In this document: piece by piece, positions 26,416 through 35,206 of the stretch
Layout of the letters: each line of letters begins with the position of its first letter
How positions within the stretch are numbered: position 1 is the first letter of the stretch
DNA from: Planctomyces sp.
Lineage (GTDB): Bacteria; Planctomycetota; Planctomycetia; Planctomycetales; Planctomycetaceae
DNA: 64,000 nucleotides
Direction: 5' to 3'
NCBI GenBank assembly: GCA_019636235.1
Contig: JAHBXW010000005.1
Location: 124,001 to 188,000, forward strand
Position numbers and translations under genes: made by a program
Notes under the pieces: generated by a model
Told to the model about the DNA's origin: nothing
The model's input: only the letters and a program-made list of their open reading frames with translations
Databases searched by the model: none

Positions 26416-28878
26416 ATGCCGCACCTCAAGGCGCTGCCCGTCTGCATATTGACCGTTCTGCTGGCTGGCGAGGCCATTGCCGCCTCCCCCCGGCTGACGA
26501 TGGTGCTCCCGCACGGCGGCCAGCGCGGCACGGAGGTCGACGTCCAGTTCCAGGGCTCGAACCTGCAGGACGCCCAGGAATTGATGCTGTACGACCGCGG
26601 CGTGGAAGTCGTGTCGCTGGAGGCCCCCGCCGATGCGAACGGCGCGCTCGTCAAGGCGCGGCTCCGCATCGCCGCGGACTGCCCGCTCGGCACGCAACGG
26701 CTGCGGATCCGCACCGCCACCGGCCTGTCCGACCTGCAGAACTTTCACGTCGGCCCATTCCCCGTCATGGAAGAGGCCGAACCGAACACCGAGTTCAACT
26801 CCCCCCAGCCCGTGCCGCTGAACACGACGATCCACGGCCGGATCGACAGCGAGGACGTCGACCACTTCGCCGTTGAGTGCAAGCAGGGGGACCGGCTGAG
26901 CGTGGAAGTCTTCGCCGAACGACTGGGCATTCCCCGCTTCGGGTACTACTTCGACCCGTACATCGCCATCCTCGACTCGCGGCGGTTTGAACTCGCGGTC
27001 AGCGACGACCACGCGCTCGCCTGGAACGATGGCGTGCTCTCGGTGATCGTGCCCGAGGATGGGACGTACATCGTCCAGATTCGGGACGCGTCGTACGCCG
27101 GGGACGGGCTGGCGTATTACCTGCTGCACATCGGGACGTTTCCCCGGCCGCTGTCGATCGTGCCGTCCGGCGGCCGTCCCGGCGAGACGCTGACGGTCAC
27201 GTTCCGCGGCGATCCGGCCGGCGACTTTGAGCGGCAGATCACGGTTCCCGAGACGCCGCTCGAGCGGTTCGGCATCGAGGCCGAGGATGAGCGCGGCGTC
27301 GCCCCCTCGCTGCATCCGTTCCGCATTTCGGACCTCGACAACGTCATCGAGGTCGAACCGAATTCCACGCCCGCCGAGGCGACCGCCGGACCCGCCCCGG
27401 CCGCGTTCAACGGCGTCATCGGCGAACCGGGCGACGTCGACTACTTCCGATTCCCGGCGAAGCAGGGGCAGGTCTTCGACATCGAAGCCTATGCCCGCCG
27501 CAGCCGCTCGCCGCTCGATTCCGTCGTCTACGTCTGCAACGCCGACGGCGGCATCCTCGCCGGCAATGACGACTCCCGCGGACCCGACAGCTACTTCCGC
27601 TGGCAGGCCCCCGCGGACGGCGACTACCTGATCCTGATCAAGGACCATCTCGACGCCGGCAGCCCGGAACACGCCTACCGCGTCGAAGTCACTCCCGTGC
27701 AGCCGAAGCTCGTCGCCTCGACCGTCGACTTCGAACGCTATGTCCAGCCGCAGATCGTCGTTCCCCAGGGAGGCGGCCGCGGCGTGCAGGTCAGCGTCAA
27801 CCGCCAGGATGTCGGCGGGCCGGTCAACTTCACCGGAGAAGGACTGCCCGACGGCGTCAGCGTCGAATGCCCGGAAGGCTGGCGGAATGACGGCGTCATG
27901 CCGGTCGTGTTCTACGCCGCTCCCGAAGCGCCGCTCGCCGGAAGCTATTCCAAGGTGTCCGTGGGGCTGGCCGATCCCAACCAGCCCAACCTGCAACTGG
28001 CCGGACCGCTGAAACAAGACGTGCTGATGATCCTCGGCGAGAATCAGGTTTACGTCTGGACGGAGGAGATTCTGCGGTTGCCGGTGGTTGTCTCGCAGGC
28101 GGCCCCGTTCCAGGTGCGCATCGAGGAGCCGCGCGTGCCCCTTGTCCGCGGCGGCTCGATGAACCTGAAGGTCGTCGCGGAACGGACCGGGGACTACACC
28201 GGCCCGATCCAGGTGCTGCTGCTGCAGAATCCTCCGGGCGTGGGCTCGGCGGGATCGGTGCAGATTCCCGAAGGGCAGACGGAAGCGCTGATTCCGGTGA
28301 ACGCGAACGGTGACGCGCCGGTGCGAGTGTCGGAGATCGCGGTTCGGGCGATCGCGACAGTCGGCAACGGCGTGATCGAGACGTGTTCCCCGGCTGTGCC
28401 GCTGGCCGTCGAAGAGCCCTACGTCACTCTCGAGTTCCATGCCGCGGCGGTCGAGCAGGGCAAGGAGACGCCGCTGCTGGTGACGGTCACGAAGCGGAAA
28501 GACTTTGACGGCGAGGCCCAGACCGTCCTCTACGGCCTGCCGCCGAATGCTGTCGCGGAGCCGTTGAAGCTGACCCACGACACGCAGGAGCTGGTGTTCA
28601 CGATCAAGGCCCCGCCGGAGACGCCGGCCGGCAACAACCAGAACCTGTTCTGTCAGATCCTGATTCCCGAGAACGGAGATCAGATCGTGCACAATCTCGG
28701 GACCGGGCGGCTGCGCGTCGATCCGCCGCCGCCGATGCCGGTCGCGCAGTCCGAGCCGGCGCCGATGGCGGAGCCGATGCCGGAGGCCGCCCCGCCGCGT
28801 CCGTTGTCGCGGCTCGAACAACTCCGTCTCGAACAGAAGAAGCGGGACGAAGCTCAGCGGTCCGGCGAAGGGGGCTGA
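26416..28878 (+). CDS. Secreted pre-peptidase C-terminal (PPC) domain protein
   Basis: The 820-residue protein has a signal peptide (1-22, ending EAIAAS), an IPT/TIG-like first domain (PHGGQRGTEVDVQFQGSNL), and two PPC-type beta domains. One has EDVDHFAVECKQGDRLSVEV near 150; the other has GDVDYFRFPAKQGQVFDIEA near 340. Further Ig-like segments follow to about 770, and the last ~50 residues are Pro/Met/Glu-rich. PPC proteins are common in planctomycete secretomes and probably bind glycans or form envelope structures; no catalytic domain is visible. The 3' end overlaps the convergent hydrolase gene by 25 bases. Confidence 0.85.
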   Translation: MPHLKALPVCILTVLLAGEAIAASPRLTMVLPHGGQRGTEVDVQFQGSNLQDAQELMLYDRGVEVVSLEAPADANGALVKARLRIAADCPLGTQRLRIRTATGLSDLQNFHVGPFPVMEEAEPNTEFNSPQPVPLNTTIHGRIDSEDVDHFAVECKQGDRLSVEVFAERLGIPRFGYYFDPYIAILDSRRFELAVSDDHALAWNDGVLSVIVPEDGTYIVQIRDASYAGDGLAYYLLHIGTFPRPLSIVPSGGRPGETLTVTFRGDPAGDFERQITVPETPLERFGIEAEDERGVAPSLHPFRISDLDNVIEVEPNSTPAEATAGPAPAAFNGVIGEPGDVDYFRFPAKQGQVFDIEAYARRSRSPLDSVVYVCNADGGILAGNDDSRGPDSYFRWQAPADGDYLILIKDHLDAGSPEHAYRVEVTPVQPKLVASTVDFERYVQPQIVVPQGGGRGVQVSVNRQDVGGPVNFTGEGLPDGVSVECPEGWRNDGVMPVVFYAAPEAPLAGSYSKVSVGLADPNQPNLQLAGPLKQDVLMILGENQVYVWTEEILRLPVVVSQAAPFQVRIEEPRVPLVRGGSMNLKVVAERTGDYTGPIQVLLLQNPPGVGSAGSVQIPEGQTEALIPVNANGDAPVRVSEIAVRAIATVGNGVIETCSPAVPLAVEEPYVTLEFHAAAVEQGKETPLLVTVTKRKDFDGEAQTVLYGLPPNAVAEPLKLTHDTQELVFTIKAPPETPAGNNQNLFCQILIPENGDQIVHNLGTGRLRVDPPPPMPVAQSEPAPMAEPMPEAAPPRPLSRLEQLRLEQKKRDEAQRSGEGG

Positions 28879-29624
28879 GCGAGCGGCGATGCTGGCTGCC
28901 CCGCATCCTGGAGCAGCGGGGCTACCCACCGGGCGATGAACCGACGGCGCACGCAGCCGAAGTGACCCCCCAGGTTGCCGTCGCGGGCCATGGCTGGCCT
29001 CCAGGGCATCTCGATCAGCGGCGGCCCGGCGGCAGGCGACGACCTGGCGTCGACGGATTCGCCCGTCGAGCGAAACCCGCACGCCCCGGCCGCCGGCACG
29101 TGGCGGCCATCCACCGTGCCGAACAGCGTCGTGAACGCGCCCAGGAACAGCAGGTCTCCCCAGGACGACACGTTCCAGATGCCGCGCTCCACATGCGCCA
29201 GCGCCGGCCGCAGGTCGAACCCCGGCGAAATGGCCGGGCATAACAGCACGGCCCCCGCGATCCGCACCCCGTCGGGGAGGGCCGCCAGAGTCAGCAGCGA
29301 CAGCGCTCCGCCCCCTGAATGCCCCAGCAGCCACACGGGTCGCCCCGGCCGTTCCGCCTGGTACGTCAGAACCTTCTCCCGCAGTCGCGCGACCTGCTCG
29401 CGATGCAGCTTGCGGCTGCGGAGGTTGTAGAGCATCAGCAACGGGCCGGCCGTCCAGTCGAAGATGTCGACGGCCTGCGGCGCGCCGCCATCGATCAGGC
29501 CGCGTGCGATCCGGCGGTTCCACCAGCTGCGGCCCTCGACGCCCGGCAGAACGATCGCGAGTCCGCGGTCCAGCCGTTCCTCATCGAGCCAGTGCTGCAC
29601 TCGTCCGTCCCGCCATGCCATCAA
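28854..29624 (-). CDS. Alpha/beta hydrolase
   Basis: The 256-residue cytoplasmic-type protein has a nucleophile elbow PVWLLGHSGGGALSLLTLA with Ser ~104, an oxyanion-type strand near LAIVLPGVEGRSWWNRRIA, and a possible catalytic His in GNLGGHFGCVRRRF near 226. There is no signal peptide. The substrate is unknown. The end of the gene overlaps the PPC gene on the opposite strand, and the His-tailed membrane protein gene lies 39 bases upstream on the same strand, so the two minus genes may be co-transcribed. Confidence 0.82.
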   Translation of the reverse strand: MMAWRDGRVQHWLDEERLDRGLAIVLPGVEGRSWWNRRIARGLIDGGAPQAVDIFDWTAGPLLMLYNLRSRKLHREQVARLREKVLTYQAERPGRPVWLLGHSGGGALSLLTLAALPDGVRIAGAVLLCPAISPGFDLRPALAHVERGIWNVSSWGDLLFLGAFTTLFGTVDGRHVPAAGACGFRSTGESVDARSSPAAGPPLIEMPWRPAMARDGNLGGHFGCVRRRFIARWVAPLLQDAGQPASPLAQPPSPDR

Positions 29625-29663
29625 GGGCTCCGGGGGGGCGAGCGGCGCCCGCCGATCCGGCCG

Positions 29664-30128
29664 TCAATGCCCGTGCGCGTCGTGCCCATGGCCATGCCCA
29701 TGGTTGTCGTGGCCGGCGTGGGCGTCATGCGCCTCGGCCAGCGCCACCGGCGGATCGAACCGCAGCAGCGAAGCACAGGCGCCCGACAACTGCACCGCGC
29801 CGCACATCCAGGCGATGACGGTCAGCGTGGTCACATAGACCAGCTTGCCGGTGAAGTTCCCCAGCGCCAGGCCGAACAGATAATGCACGCCGTCCGGCGG
29901 CGGCGCGACGACGCCCCAAATCAGAATCGGCATCACAAACAGCAACGCCACCCCGACAATCGCGCCCCGCCGCAGCAGCAGCGGCAGCAGCACCGTCCAG
30001 TCGACCGCCAGCAACCAGAAAGCGATCCACCCCAGCAGCGGCGCCCAGGGCGCCACGGCCCCGAACAGCGACGCAGCCAACTGCAACAGGGCTTCGCCGA
30101 AATTCAACAGGGAATTCAGAAGGTCCAT
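29664..30128 (-). CDS. Small membrane protein with His-rich tail
   Basis: The 154-residue protein has about three to four transmembrane segments (about 12-30, 32-50, 55-75, 95-120) and a C-terminal tail, HDAHAGHDNHGHGHGHDAHG, with a dense His/Asp/Gly pattern typical of divalent metal (zinc, nickel, cobalt) binding. No known transporter domain was recognised. It may be a metal-sensing or metal-buffering membrane protein. It precedes the hydrolase gene on the minus strand and is divergent from the symporter gene, with a 272-base gap. Confidence 0.78.
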   Translation of the reverse strand: MDLLNSLLNFGEALLQLAASLFGAVAPWAPLLGWIAFWLLAVDWTVLLPLLLRRGAIVGVALLFVMPILIWGVVAPPPDGVHYLFGLALGNFTGKLVYVTTLTVIAWMCGAVQLSGACASLLRFDPPVALAEAHDAHAGHDNHGHGHGHDAHGH

Positions 30129-30400
30129 GGAGCGTGAACTTCAATGGGCAGGAGAGCAATTCAGGAACCGCGGCGCGAACGACGGCCGTGCCGCCGCAGG
30201 CCGCATTGTTTTCGCGTCGCATTAGACAGTATGCCCGGCTCGTTCTCCACTCTTCAGCGCCGCCCGCGGGGCCGCGCCGCGCAGCCGCCAGGCGGTCCGC
30301 GCAACCGCATTGACCCCGGCATTCGCCGCACGCCATCATCCCCGCACCTGTCCGGCACGCGCGCCGGGCCTGACTTCACCCTCGGCCCCGAAAGGACGGC

Positions 30401-31684
30401 ATGAGCAGCAGCCAGGACGCCGGCACGCAGGAGTTTGACGCGCGAGGCAACGTGGGGCGTCCGGAGCCGCCCGCCTCGGGGCTGCTCGCGCGCTGGAACG
30501 CCATTCCGCTGTATTTGCGGATCCTCGCGGCCATGCTGTTGGGAATCGCCGTCGGCGCGGCGCTGGGGGAGCACGCGGACGTTCTGGAGATCCCCAGCCG
30601 CGTGATTCTGCAGTTGCTGGGCGCGCTGGCCCCGCCGCTGATTCTTGTGGCCGTCGTGCATGTTCTGCTGACCACCGACATCAAGGGGCGGATGGCGGCG
30701 AAGATGGCCTTTCTGCTGGTCCTCAACACGCTGGTGGCGATCTTCATCGGCCTGACGGTGGCCAACGTCATCAAGCCGGGGACGTGGTCGGAGCTGACGC
30801 TGGGAGACGCGCAGACGGTCGAGAAAAAGACGCTGACGCCCGACGACATCGTCCTGAAGAACATCCCCCGCAGCCTGCTGGGGCCTCTGGGCGATCAGCA
30901 GAACATCATCGGCGTGATCATCATCGCGCTGGCGCTCGGGCTGGCGTTGCGTCGGCAGCGCGACAAGCCGATGGTCCGGGAACTGGTCGAGATCGCCTAC
31001 AATGCGCTGATCACCGTCCTGCACTGGGTCATCGCGCTCGTGCCGCTGGGGGTGTTCGCAATTGTGGCCAGCGTGGTGGGCGTGCAGGGCTTCGGGCCGT
31101 TCAAGGCGATGGGCGTGTTCGTCCTGGCCGTGCTGGTCGCACTGCTGCTGCAGACGACGTGGTACATGGTCCGCATCCGGTTCGGCTCCTGGGCGCGTCC
31201 CCTGCATGTGCTGAAGGGCATGCGGGACGCCCTGTTGATGGCCTTCTCGACAAGCAGTTCGACCGTCTCGATGCCGGTGACGTACGCCTGCCTGACGGAA
31301 AAGGTCGGCCTGCGCGAGGAATCGGCCAGCATGGGGGCGCTGGTCGGCGCGAACTTCAATAATGACGGCACCGCGCTGTACGAAGCCATGTCCGCCCTGT
31401 TCGTGGCCCAGTTGCTGGGACAGAACCTGACGCTGTCGCAGCAGTTGCTGGTGGTCGTGACGTCGGTGGTGGCGTCCGTGGGGGCGGCCGGCATTCCCGA
31501 GGCGGGGCTGGTGACGATGACGCTGGTGTTCACGGCCGTGGGCCTGCCGACGGAATACATCGCGCTGCTGCTGACGGTCGACTGGTTCCTGGACCGCTGC
31601 CGAACGACGATCAACGTGCTGGGAGATGTGAACGTCAGCTGCCTGCTGGACGGGAAGCGCAAGTCGATCATTCAGCAGGCGTAG
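30401..31684 (+). CDS. Dicarboxylate/amino acid:cation symporter (DAACS family)
   Basis: The 427-residue membrane protein has a ~35-residue polar N-terminus, then the DAACS fold of eight helices and two re-entrant loops. The serine-rich loop FSTSSSTVSMPVT near 283 and the substrate-binding FNNDGTALYEA near 316 are diagnostic, with VGAAGIPEAGLV (second hairpin) and DWFLDRCRTTINVLGD (helix 8, Asp/Arg/Asn) downstream. It should take up dicarboxylates or acidic/neutral amino acids with Na+ or H+. It is flanked by a hairpin repeat 34 bases after the stop. Confidence 0.93.
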   Translation: MSSSQDAGTQEFDARGNVGRPEPPASGLLARWNAIPLYLRILAAMLLGIAVGAALGEHADVLEIPSRVILQLLGALAPPLILVAVVHVLLTTDIKGRMAAKMAFLLVLNTLVAIFIGLTVANVIKPGTWSELTLGDAQTVEKKTLTPDDIVLKNIPRSLLGPLGDQQNIIGVIIIALALGLALRRQRDKPMVRELVEIAYNALITVLHWVIALVPLGVFAIVASVVGVQGFGPFKAMGVFVLAVLVALLLQTTWYMVRIRFGSWARPLHVLKGMRDALLMAFSTSSSTVSMPVTYACLTEKVGLREESASMGALVGANFNNDGTALYEAMSALFVAQLLGQNLTLSQQLLVVVTSVVASVGAAGIPEAGLVTMTLVFTAVGLPTEYIALLLTVDWFLDRCRTTINVLGDVNVSCLLDGKRKSIIQQA

Positions 31685-31717
31685 CTCTCGGCTGGCGTTT
31701 TCCGACGGCCTCGCAAG

Positions 31718-31745
31718 GCCGAGGGGATCAGCCCTCGGCTCAGGC
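31718..31745. repeat. Short hairpin repeat, copy 2
   Basis: GCCGAGGG (31718-31725) pairs perfectly with CCCTCGGC (31732-31739) around GATCAG. The sequence continues CTCAGG as in the copy at 49537. It lies just after the symporter stop and could terminate transcription, though no T-run follows. Confidence 0.6.
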
Positions 31746-31864
31746 GCGTTCGGCGCCCGTTCAGCAGCAACTCCCCGGGGCGTCCCTCGCTCCCCTGATC
31801 TATTCGCACTTGGCGCCCGGGCCGTGCCGAACACACCGGACTGCCCCCGGTTTGGGCTCTCGTT

Positions 31865-31870
31865 TACGAT
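31865..31870 (+). promoter_or_regulatory. Candidate -10 element (TACGAT) before exbB
   Basis: TACGAT lies 39 bases before the ExbB start codon in a gap downstream of another transcription unit. No good -35 hexamer is seen at 16-18 bases upstream. Confidence 0.25.
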
Positions 31871-31909
31871 GTTCTCCGACCGGCGCGCCGCCGAATTCAG
31901 GGAGGATGA

Positions 31910-32767
31910 ATGACCTCGAATCGACACCGATCCCGCATGCTCCGCCGCGGCGCGTGCCTGCTGCTCCTCGCGCTGTGGGCGTTCCCCGCGCTGGCCCAGA
32001 CGGAGGCGGCGCCCCCCGCGGACGAACGGGGCATCGTCATTCGCAACGGCCAGCTCGATGTCCGTGAACTGCTCCGCGCCGGCGGAGTCATCGGCGGCCT
32101 GACGATCCTGCTCAGCCTGGGCATGGTGGCGATGATCGTCGAGCAACTGCTGACGATCCGCCGCGGAGCCCTGATTCCAGCCGAACTCCCGGAAAAAGCC
32201 CGGGCCCTGATCGCCGCCGGCAAGATCGGAGAAGCCGAGGCGCTGGCCCGCGACAATCCGAGCTACTTGGGGTTTCTGCTGCAGACCGGACTGCAGGAGA
32301 TCGACCTCGGCTACGCGGCCGTCGAGAAGTCGATGGAGGACGCGGCGGTCGAGCAGTCGGCGCGGCTGTTCCGGAAGGTCGAATACCTGGCGGTGATCGG
32401 CGCCGTCGCTCCCATGCTGGGGCTGATGGGCACGGTGTGGGGCATGATCCAGGCGTTCGGAGAGTTCGCGGAGCGGGCCAACCCGCAGCCGGCGGACTTC
32501 GCGCCGTCGATCTCCGAAGCGCTGGTGACAACGCTGTTCGGGCTTGTCGTGGCCGTCCCGGCGATCAGCGCGTTCGCGTTCTTTCGGAACAAGGTCGATG
32601 AGCTGTCCGCGGAGGCCACGATCACCGCCGGGCACGTGATGGCGCCGCTGAAACGGCAGTTGCCGGAGCGGGCCCGACCGCAGCGGGACGGGGGGAAGGC
32701 CCCCGCGCCCGATGCGCCTCGCCCGCCGATCCCGCCGGTCGTCGCCGAGCGGGAGCCGCGGCGATGA
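31910..32767 (+). CDS. MotA/TolQ/ExbB proton channel protein
   Basis: The 285-residue protein begins with a Sec signal-like helix (LLLLALWAFPALAQ), then three transmembrane helices: LTILLSLGMVAMIVEQLLTI (about 62-82), the channel helix AVIGAVAPMLGLMGTVWGMI (about 162-182) and TTLFGLVVAVPAISAFAFF (about 205-224). A basic Pro-rich tail follows. It forms the proton-driven motor with ExbD, energising outer-membrane transport or envelope processes. GGAGG precedes the ATG. The stop overlaps the first exbD start (ATGA). Planctomycete ExbB proteins often carry this extra signal peptide. Confidence 0.92.
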   Translation: MTSNRHRSRMLRRGACLLLLALWAFPALAQTEAAPPADERGIVIRNGQLDVRELLRAGGVIGGLTILLSLGMVAMIVEQLLTIRRGALIPAELPEKARALIAAGKIGEAEALARDNPSYLGFLLQTGLQEIDLGYAAVEKSMEDAAVEQSARLFRKVEYLAVIGAVAPMLGLMGTVWGMIQAFGEFAERANPQPADFAPSISEALVTTLFGLVVAVPAISAFAFFRNKVDELSAEATITAGHVMAPLKRQLPERARPQRDGGKAPAPDAPRPPIPPVVAEREPRR

Positions 32768-33174
32768 GGGTTCCCGCACGTTCGCGGCGCACTCCCCTGG
32801 CGTTCAACCTGACGCCGATGATCGACGTCGTCTTCAACCTGATCATCTTCTTCCTCGTCGCCTCGCATTTCTCCCGGGCGGATCCGGAAGAGGACGTCTC
32901 GCTGCCGACGGCGACGCAGGCCTCCGAGCCTGATCCGCAACCGCGGCGGCTGGTGATCACCATCCGGGACGACGGTGCCTGGCGCGTGGCGGGAGAGTCC
33001 GTGACGCTGGAGCAGATCGAGCAGATGCTCGCCGAAGGGGCCGAACCGGGCGGGTCGCTGGCCGTGAACCTCCGCGGCGATCGCGCTGTCCCGTACCGGT
33101 TCGTCGAACCGCTGCTGCTGGCCTGCGCCCGCCACGGAGTGACGTCCGTCAGTTTTCATGTGCAGCCGCAATAG
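32764..33174 (+). CDS. ExbD/TolR protein (first copy)
   Basis: The 136-residue protein has a short basic N-terminus and a single transmembrane helix with NLTPMIDVVFNLIIFFLVAS (about 16-36), in which the Asp is the proton-carrying residue of ExbD/TolR. The periplasmic domain has the ExbD pattern ending VTSVSFHVQPQ. It overlaps exbB by four bases and is followed two bases later by a second exbD, so the stator may contain a heterodimer of the two. Confidence 0.92.
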   Translation: MRVPARSRRTPLAFNLTPMIDVVFNLIIFFLVASHFSRADPEEDVSLPTATQASEPDPQPRRLVITIRDDGAWRVAGESVTLEQIEQMLAEGAEPGGSLAVNLRGDRAVPYRFVEPLLLACARHGVTSVSFHVQPQ

Positions 33175-33176
33175 CC

Positions 33177-33644
33177 ATGCGCATTCCCCGCAGTTCGACC
33201 CAGGGCCTGGATCGCGATTACGGCGCCATGACGCCGATGATCGACGTCGTGTTCAATCTGCTGATCTTCTTCGTGGTGTCGGCGGGTTCGTTCACCGTGG
33301 ACCGGTTGCTGACGACTGATCTGTCCTCGACGGAAGGAACCGTCGCCACGCTGCAGCCGCCTGAGGATTCCCCATGGGCGACGACGGTCGAACTGCAGTT
33401 GCGCCCGGATGACGAAGGTCGGACGATCGTCGAGATGAACGGCACGCCCTACGCCGACCGCGAGCAGTTGAAAACTCAGCTGCGAACGCTGGCGGAGCTG
33501 GGCCCGGAAAGCCCGGTCATTCTCGATACGGCCGCGGACGTCCCGCTGGGGGACCTGATCGACATTTACGACGCCTGTCGGGCGTCCGGCTTCCAGTCCA
33601 TCAATTTCGCCGCGGGCGCTCCCGCAGCCGCGTCCCCGCGCTGA
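33177..33644 (+). CDS. ExbD/TolR protein (second copy)
   Basis: The 155-residue protein keeps the ExbD membrane motif MTPMIDVVFNLLIFFVVSAG (about 19-38) with the essential Asp. The periplasmic domain has FELQLRP-like strands and ends FQSINFAAGAP plus a short Ala/Pro tail. It differs clearly from the first copy, so this is an old duplication or a two-component stator rather than a recent repeat. It closes the ExbB-ExbD-ExbD unit; 92 bases follow before the transporter fusion gene. Confidence 0.9.
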   Translation: MRIPRSSTQGLDRDYGAMTPMIDVVFNLLIFFVVSAGSFTVDRLLTTDLSSTEGTVATLQPPEDSPWATTVELQLRPDDEGRTIVEMNGTPYADREQLKTQLRTLAELGPESPVILDTAADVPLGDLIDIYDACRASGFQSINFAAGAPAAASPR

Positions 33645-33691
33645 CGACGGCCGGGGGCGGACATCGCTCTCGGCCGGTCGCAGGGAATCTG

Positions 33692-33697
33692 TAGAAT
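33692..33697 (+). promoter_or_regulatory. Candidate -10 element (TAGAAT) before the transporter fusion gene
   Basis: TAGAAT, directly preceded by TG, lies 39 bases before the TTG start at 33737, within the 92-base gap after exbD. No clear -35 hexamer is seen. If real, the transporter genes would have their own promoter. Confidence 0.3.
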
Positions 33698-33736
33698 CCC
33701 GGCGTTCCATCCACGAAACTGACTGAGGCGCCTCCG

Positions 33737-35206
33737 TTGAGACACGCGATGATCGGGGCCGCGATGATCCTGGGTCTGGCCGGCGGGGCGTTCGCCCAGG
33801 AACCGCCGCTGAAATGGGGGGCTGACGCCGAAGGGGGCGCGCCCTACATCTTTCTCGACCCGCAGGATCCCTCGCGGCTCATCGGCTTCGAGGTCGACCT
33901 CGCCGCCGCGCTGGCGGAACGAATCGGCCAGCCGATCGTCCACCATCAGTACAACTACGATGGCCTCATCTCCGGGTTGAACCGCGGCGATATCGACCTC
34001 GCGATGAATGGCCTGGAGATCACGCCCGACCGGGCGAAGCATGTCCGGTTCAGCCGGCCCTATTATGTGTACACGCTGCAGCTTGTCGCCCGGGCCGATG
34101 AGACGCGGTTCCGGTCGGTTGAAGAGCTCATCGAGCAGCGGCTGAGCGTCGGCACGCTGACGGAAACCGCCGCTTCTCGATTCCTGGAGCGCAGCGGGCT
34201 CGAGCCGTCCCTGTACGACGGCCAGGCCGAGCCGTATCAGGATCTGGCGCTGGGGCGGCTGGATGCCGTGCTGATGGACCTGCCGATCGCGGTCTCCTAC
34301 GCGCGGCCCAATCCCCGGCTGAAGTTCATTGGCGAGCCGTTCGAGCAGGGGTTCTACGCGATCGCGCTGCGGACATCGGACGAGGCGCTGGCGAAACGCG
34401 TCGATGCGGGCCTGGAATCGCTGCTCGCGACAGGCGACTTGCAACGGATCTACGAGAAGTGGGGCATCTGGAACGCGGACCAGACATTGCTGACGGAGCC
34501 CAACGCGGCGGCGGCGCTGTTGGCGGGGGAGACCGACGGGTTCTCCATCCGGAATGTTCTGTGGAGCCTGGTGCAAGCGTCGGTCGTGACGATCGAGATT
34601 TCCGTCTGCAGCATGGCGCTGGCGATGCTGCTGGGTCTGATGGTCGCGGTGGCGCGGCTGTACGGTCCGCGTCCGCTGCAGTGGCTGGCGCTGTTGTGGG
34701 TCGAATTCTTCCGGGGGATTCCGGTGCTGCTCTTGCTGTACGTGCTGTACTACGGGTGGCCGCAGGTCCTGGAGAGCCTGGGGATGAGCCTGATGTTCGC
34801 GCCGTCGCGGATGGGGGCGGCGATCCTGGGGTTCGGGCTGAATTACTCGGCCTATGAGGCCGAGATTTACCGGGCGGGGATTCAGGCCGTGCCGCAGGGT
34901 CAGTGGGAGGCGGCCGCGTCGCTGGGGATGTCGCCGCAGTTGACGTTCCGGCGGGTCATTCTGCCGCAGGCGATGCGGGTCATCCTGCCGCCGGTGACAA
35001 ACGACTTCGTCGCGCTGTTCAAGGACACCAGCGTCGCCAGCGCGATCGCCGTCGTCGAGCTGACCAAGCAGTACCAGATTCTCGCGAAGTCGAGTCAGCG
35101 CTATATGGAGATCGGGCTGGCGACGACCATCCTGTATCTCGTGATGTCCGTCCCGCTGGGGTATCTGGCCCGGCGTCTGGAGCAGCGTTGGGGGAAACCG
35201 CAGTGA
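33737..35206 (+). CDS. Polar amino acid ABC transporter, binding protein fused to permease
   Basis: The 489-residue protein joins a GlnH-type solute-binding domain to a GlnP-type permease. A signal peptide (residues 1-20) precedes the binding domain (about 25-258: LIGFEVDLAAALAERIG, DLAMNGLEITPDRA, LDAVLMDLPIAV). The permease (about 270-489) has the HisMQ pattern WVEFFRGIPVLLLLYVLYYG and the EAA loop YRAGIQAVPQGQWEAAASLG. TTG at 33737 is preferred because GAGG lies nine bases upstream; an ATG at 33749 is possible. The stop overlaps the ATPase gene start (GTGA). Such fusions are known in the family; the membrane tethering removes the need for a free binding protein. Confidence 0.92.
   Translation: MRHAMIGAAMILGLAGGAFAQEPPLKWGADAEGGAPYIFLDPQDPSRLIGFEVDLAAALAERIGQPIVHHQYNYDGLISGLNRGDIDLAMNGLEITPDRAKHVRFSRPYYVYTLQLVARADETRFRSVEELIEQRLSVGTLTETAASRFLERSGLEPSLYDGQAEPYQDLALGRLDAVLMDLPIAVSYARPNPRLKFIGEPFEQGFYAIALRTSDEALAKRVDAGLESLLATGDLQRIYEKWGIWNADQTLLTEPNAAAALLAGETDGFSIRNVLWSLVQASVVTIEISVCSMALAMLLGLMVAVARLYGPRPLQWLALLWVEFFRGIPVLLLLYVLYYGWPQVLESLGMSLMFAPSRMGAAILGFGLNYSAYEAEIYRAGIQAVPQGQWEAAASLGMSPQLTFRRVILPQAMRVILPPVTNDFVALFKDTSVASAIAVVELTKQYQILAKSSQRYMEIGLATTILYLVMSVPLGYLARRLEQRWGKPQ

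Noticed and set aside
26074-29523. 1149-codon open frame on the minus strand
   Set aside because: It lies opposite the PPC protein and hydrolase genes, is Arg/Gly/Asp-rich without domain signatures, and results from strong G/C at third codon positions of the real gene.
30254-32779. 841-codon open frame on the minus strand
   Set aside because: It is opposite the symporter and ExbB genes and has the same His/Arg/Gln-rich shadow composition.
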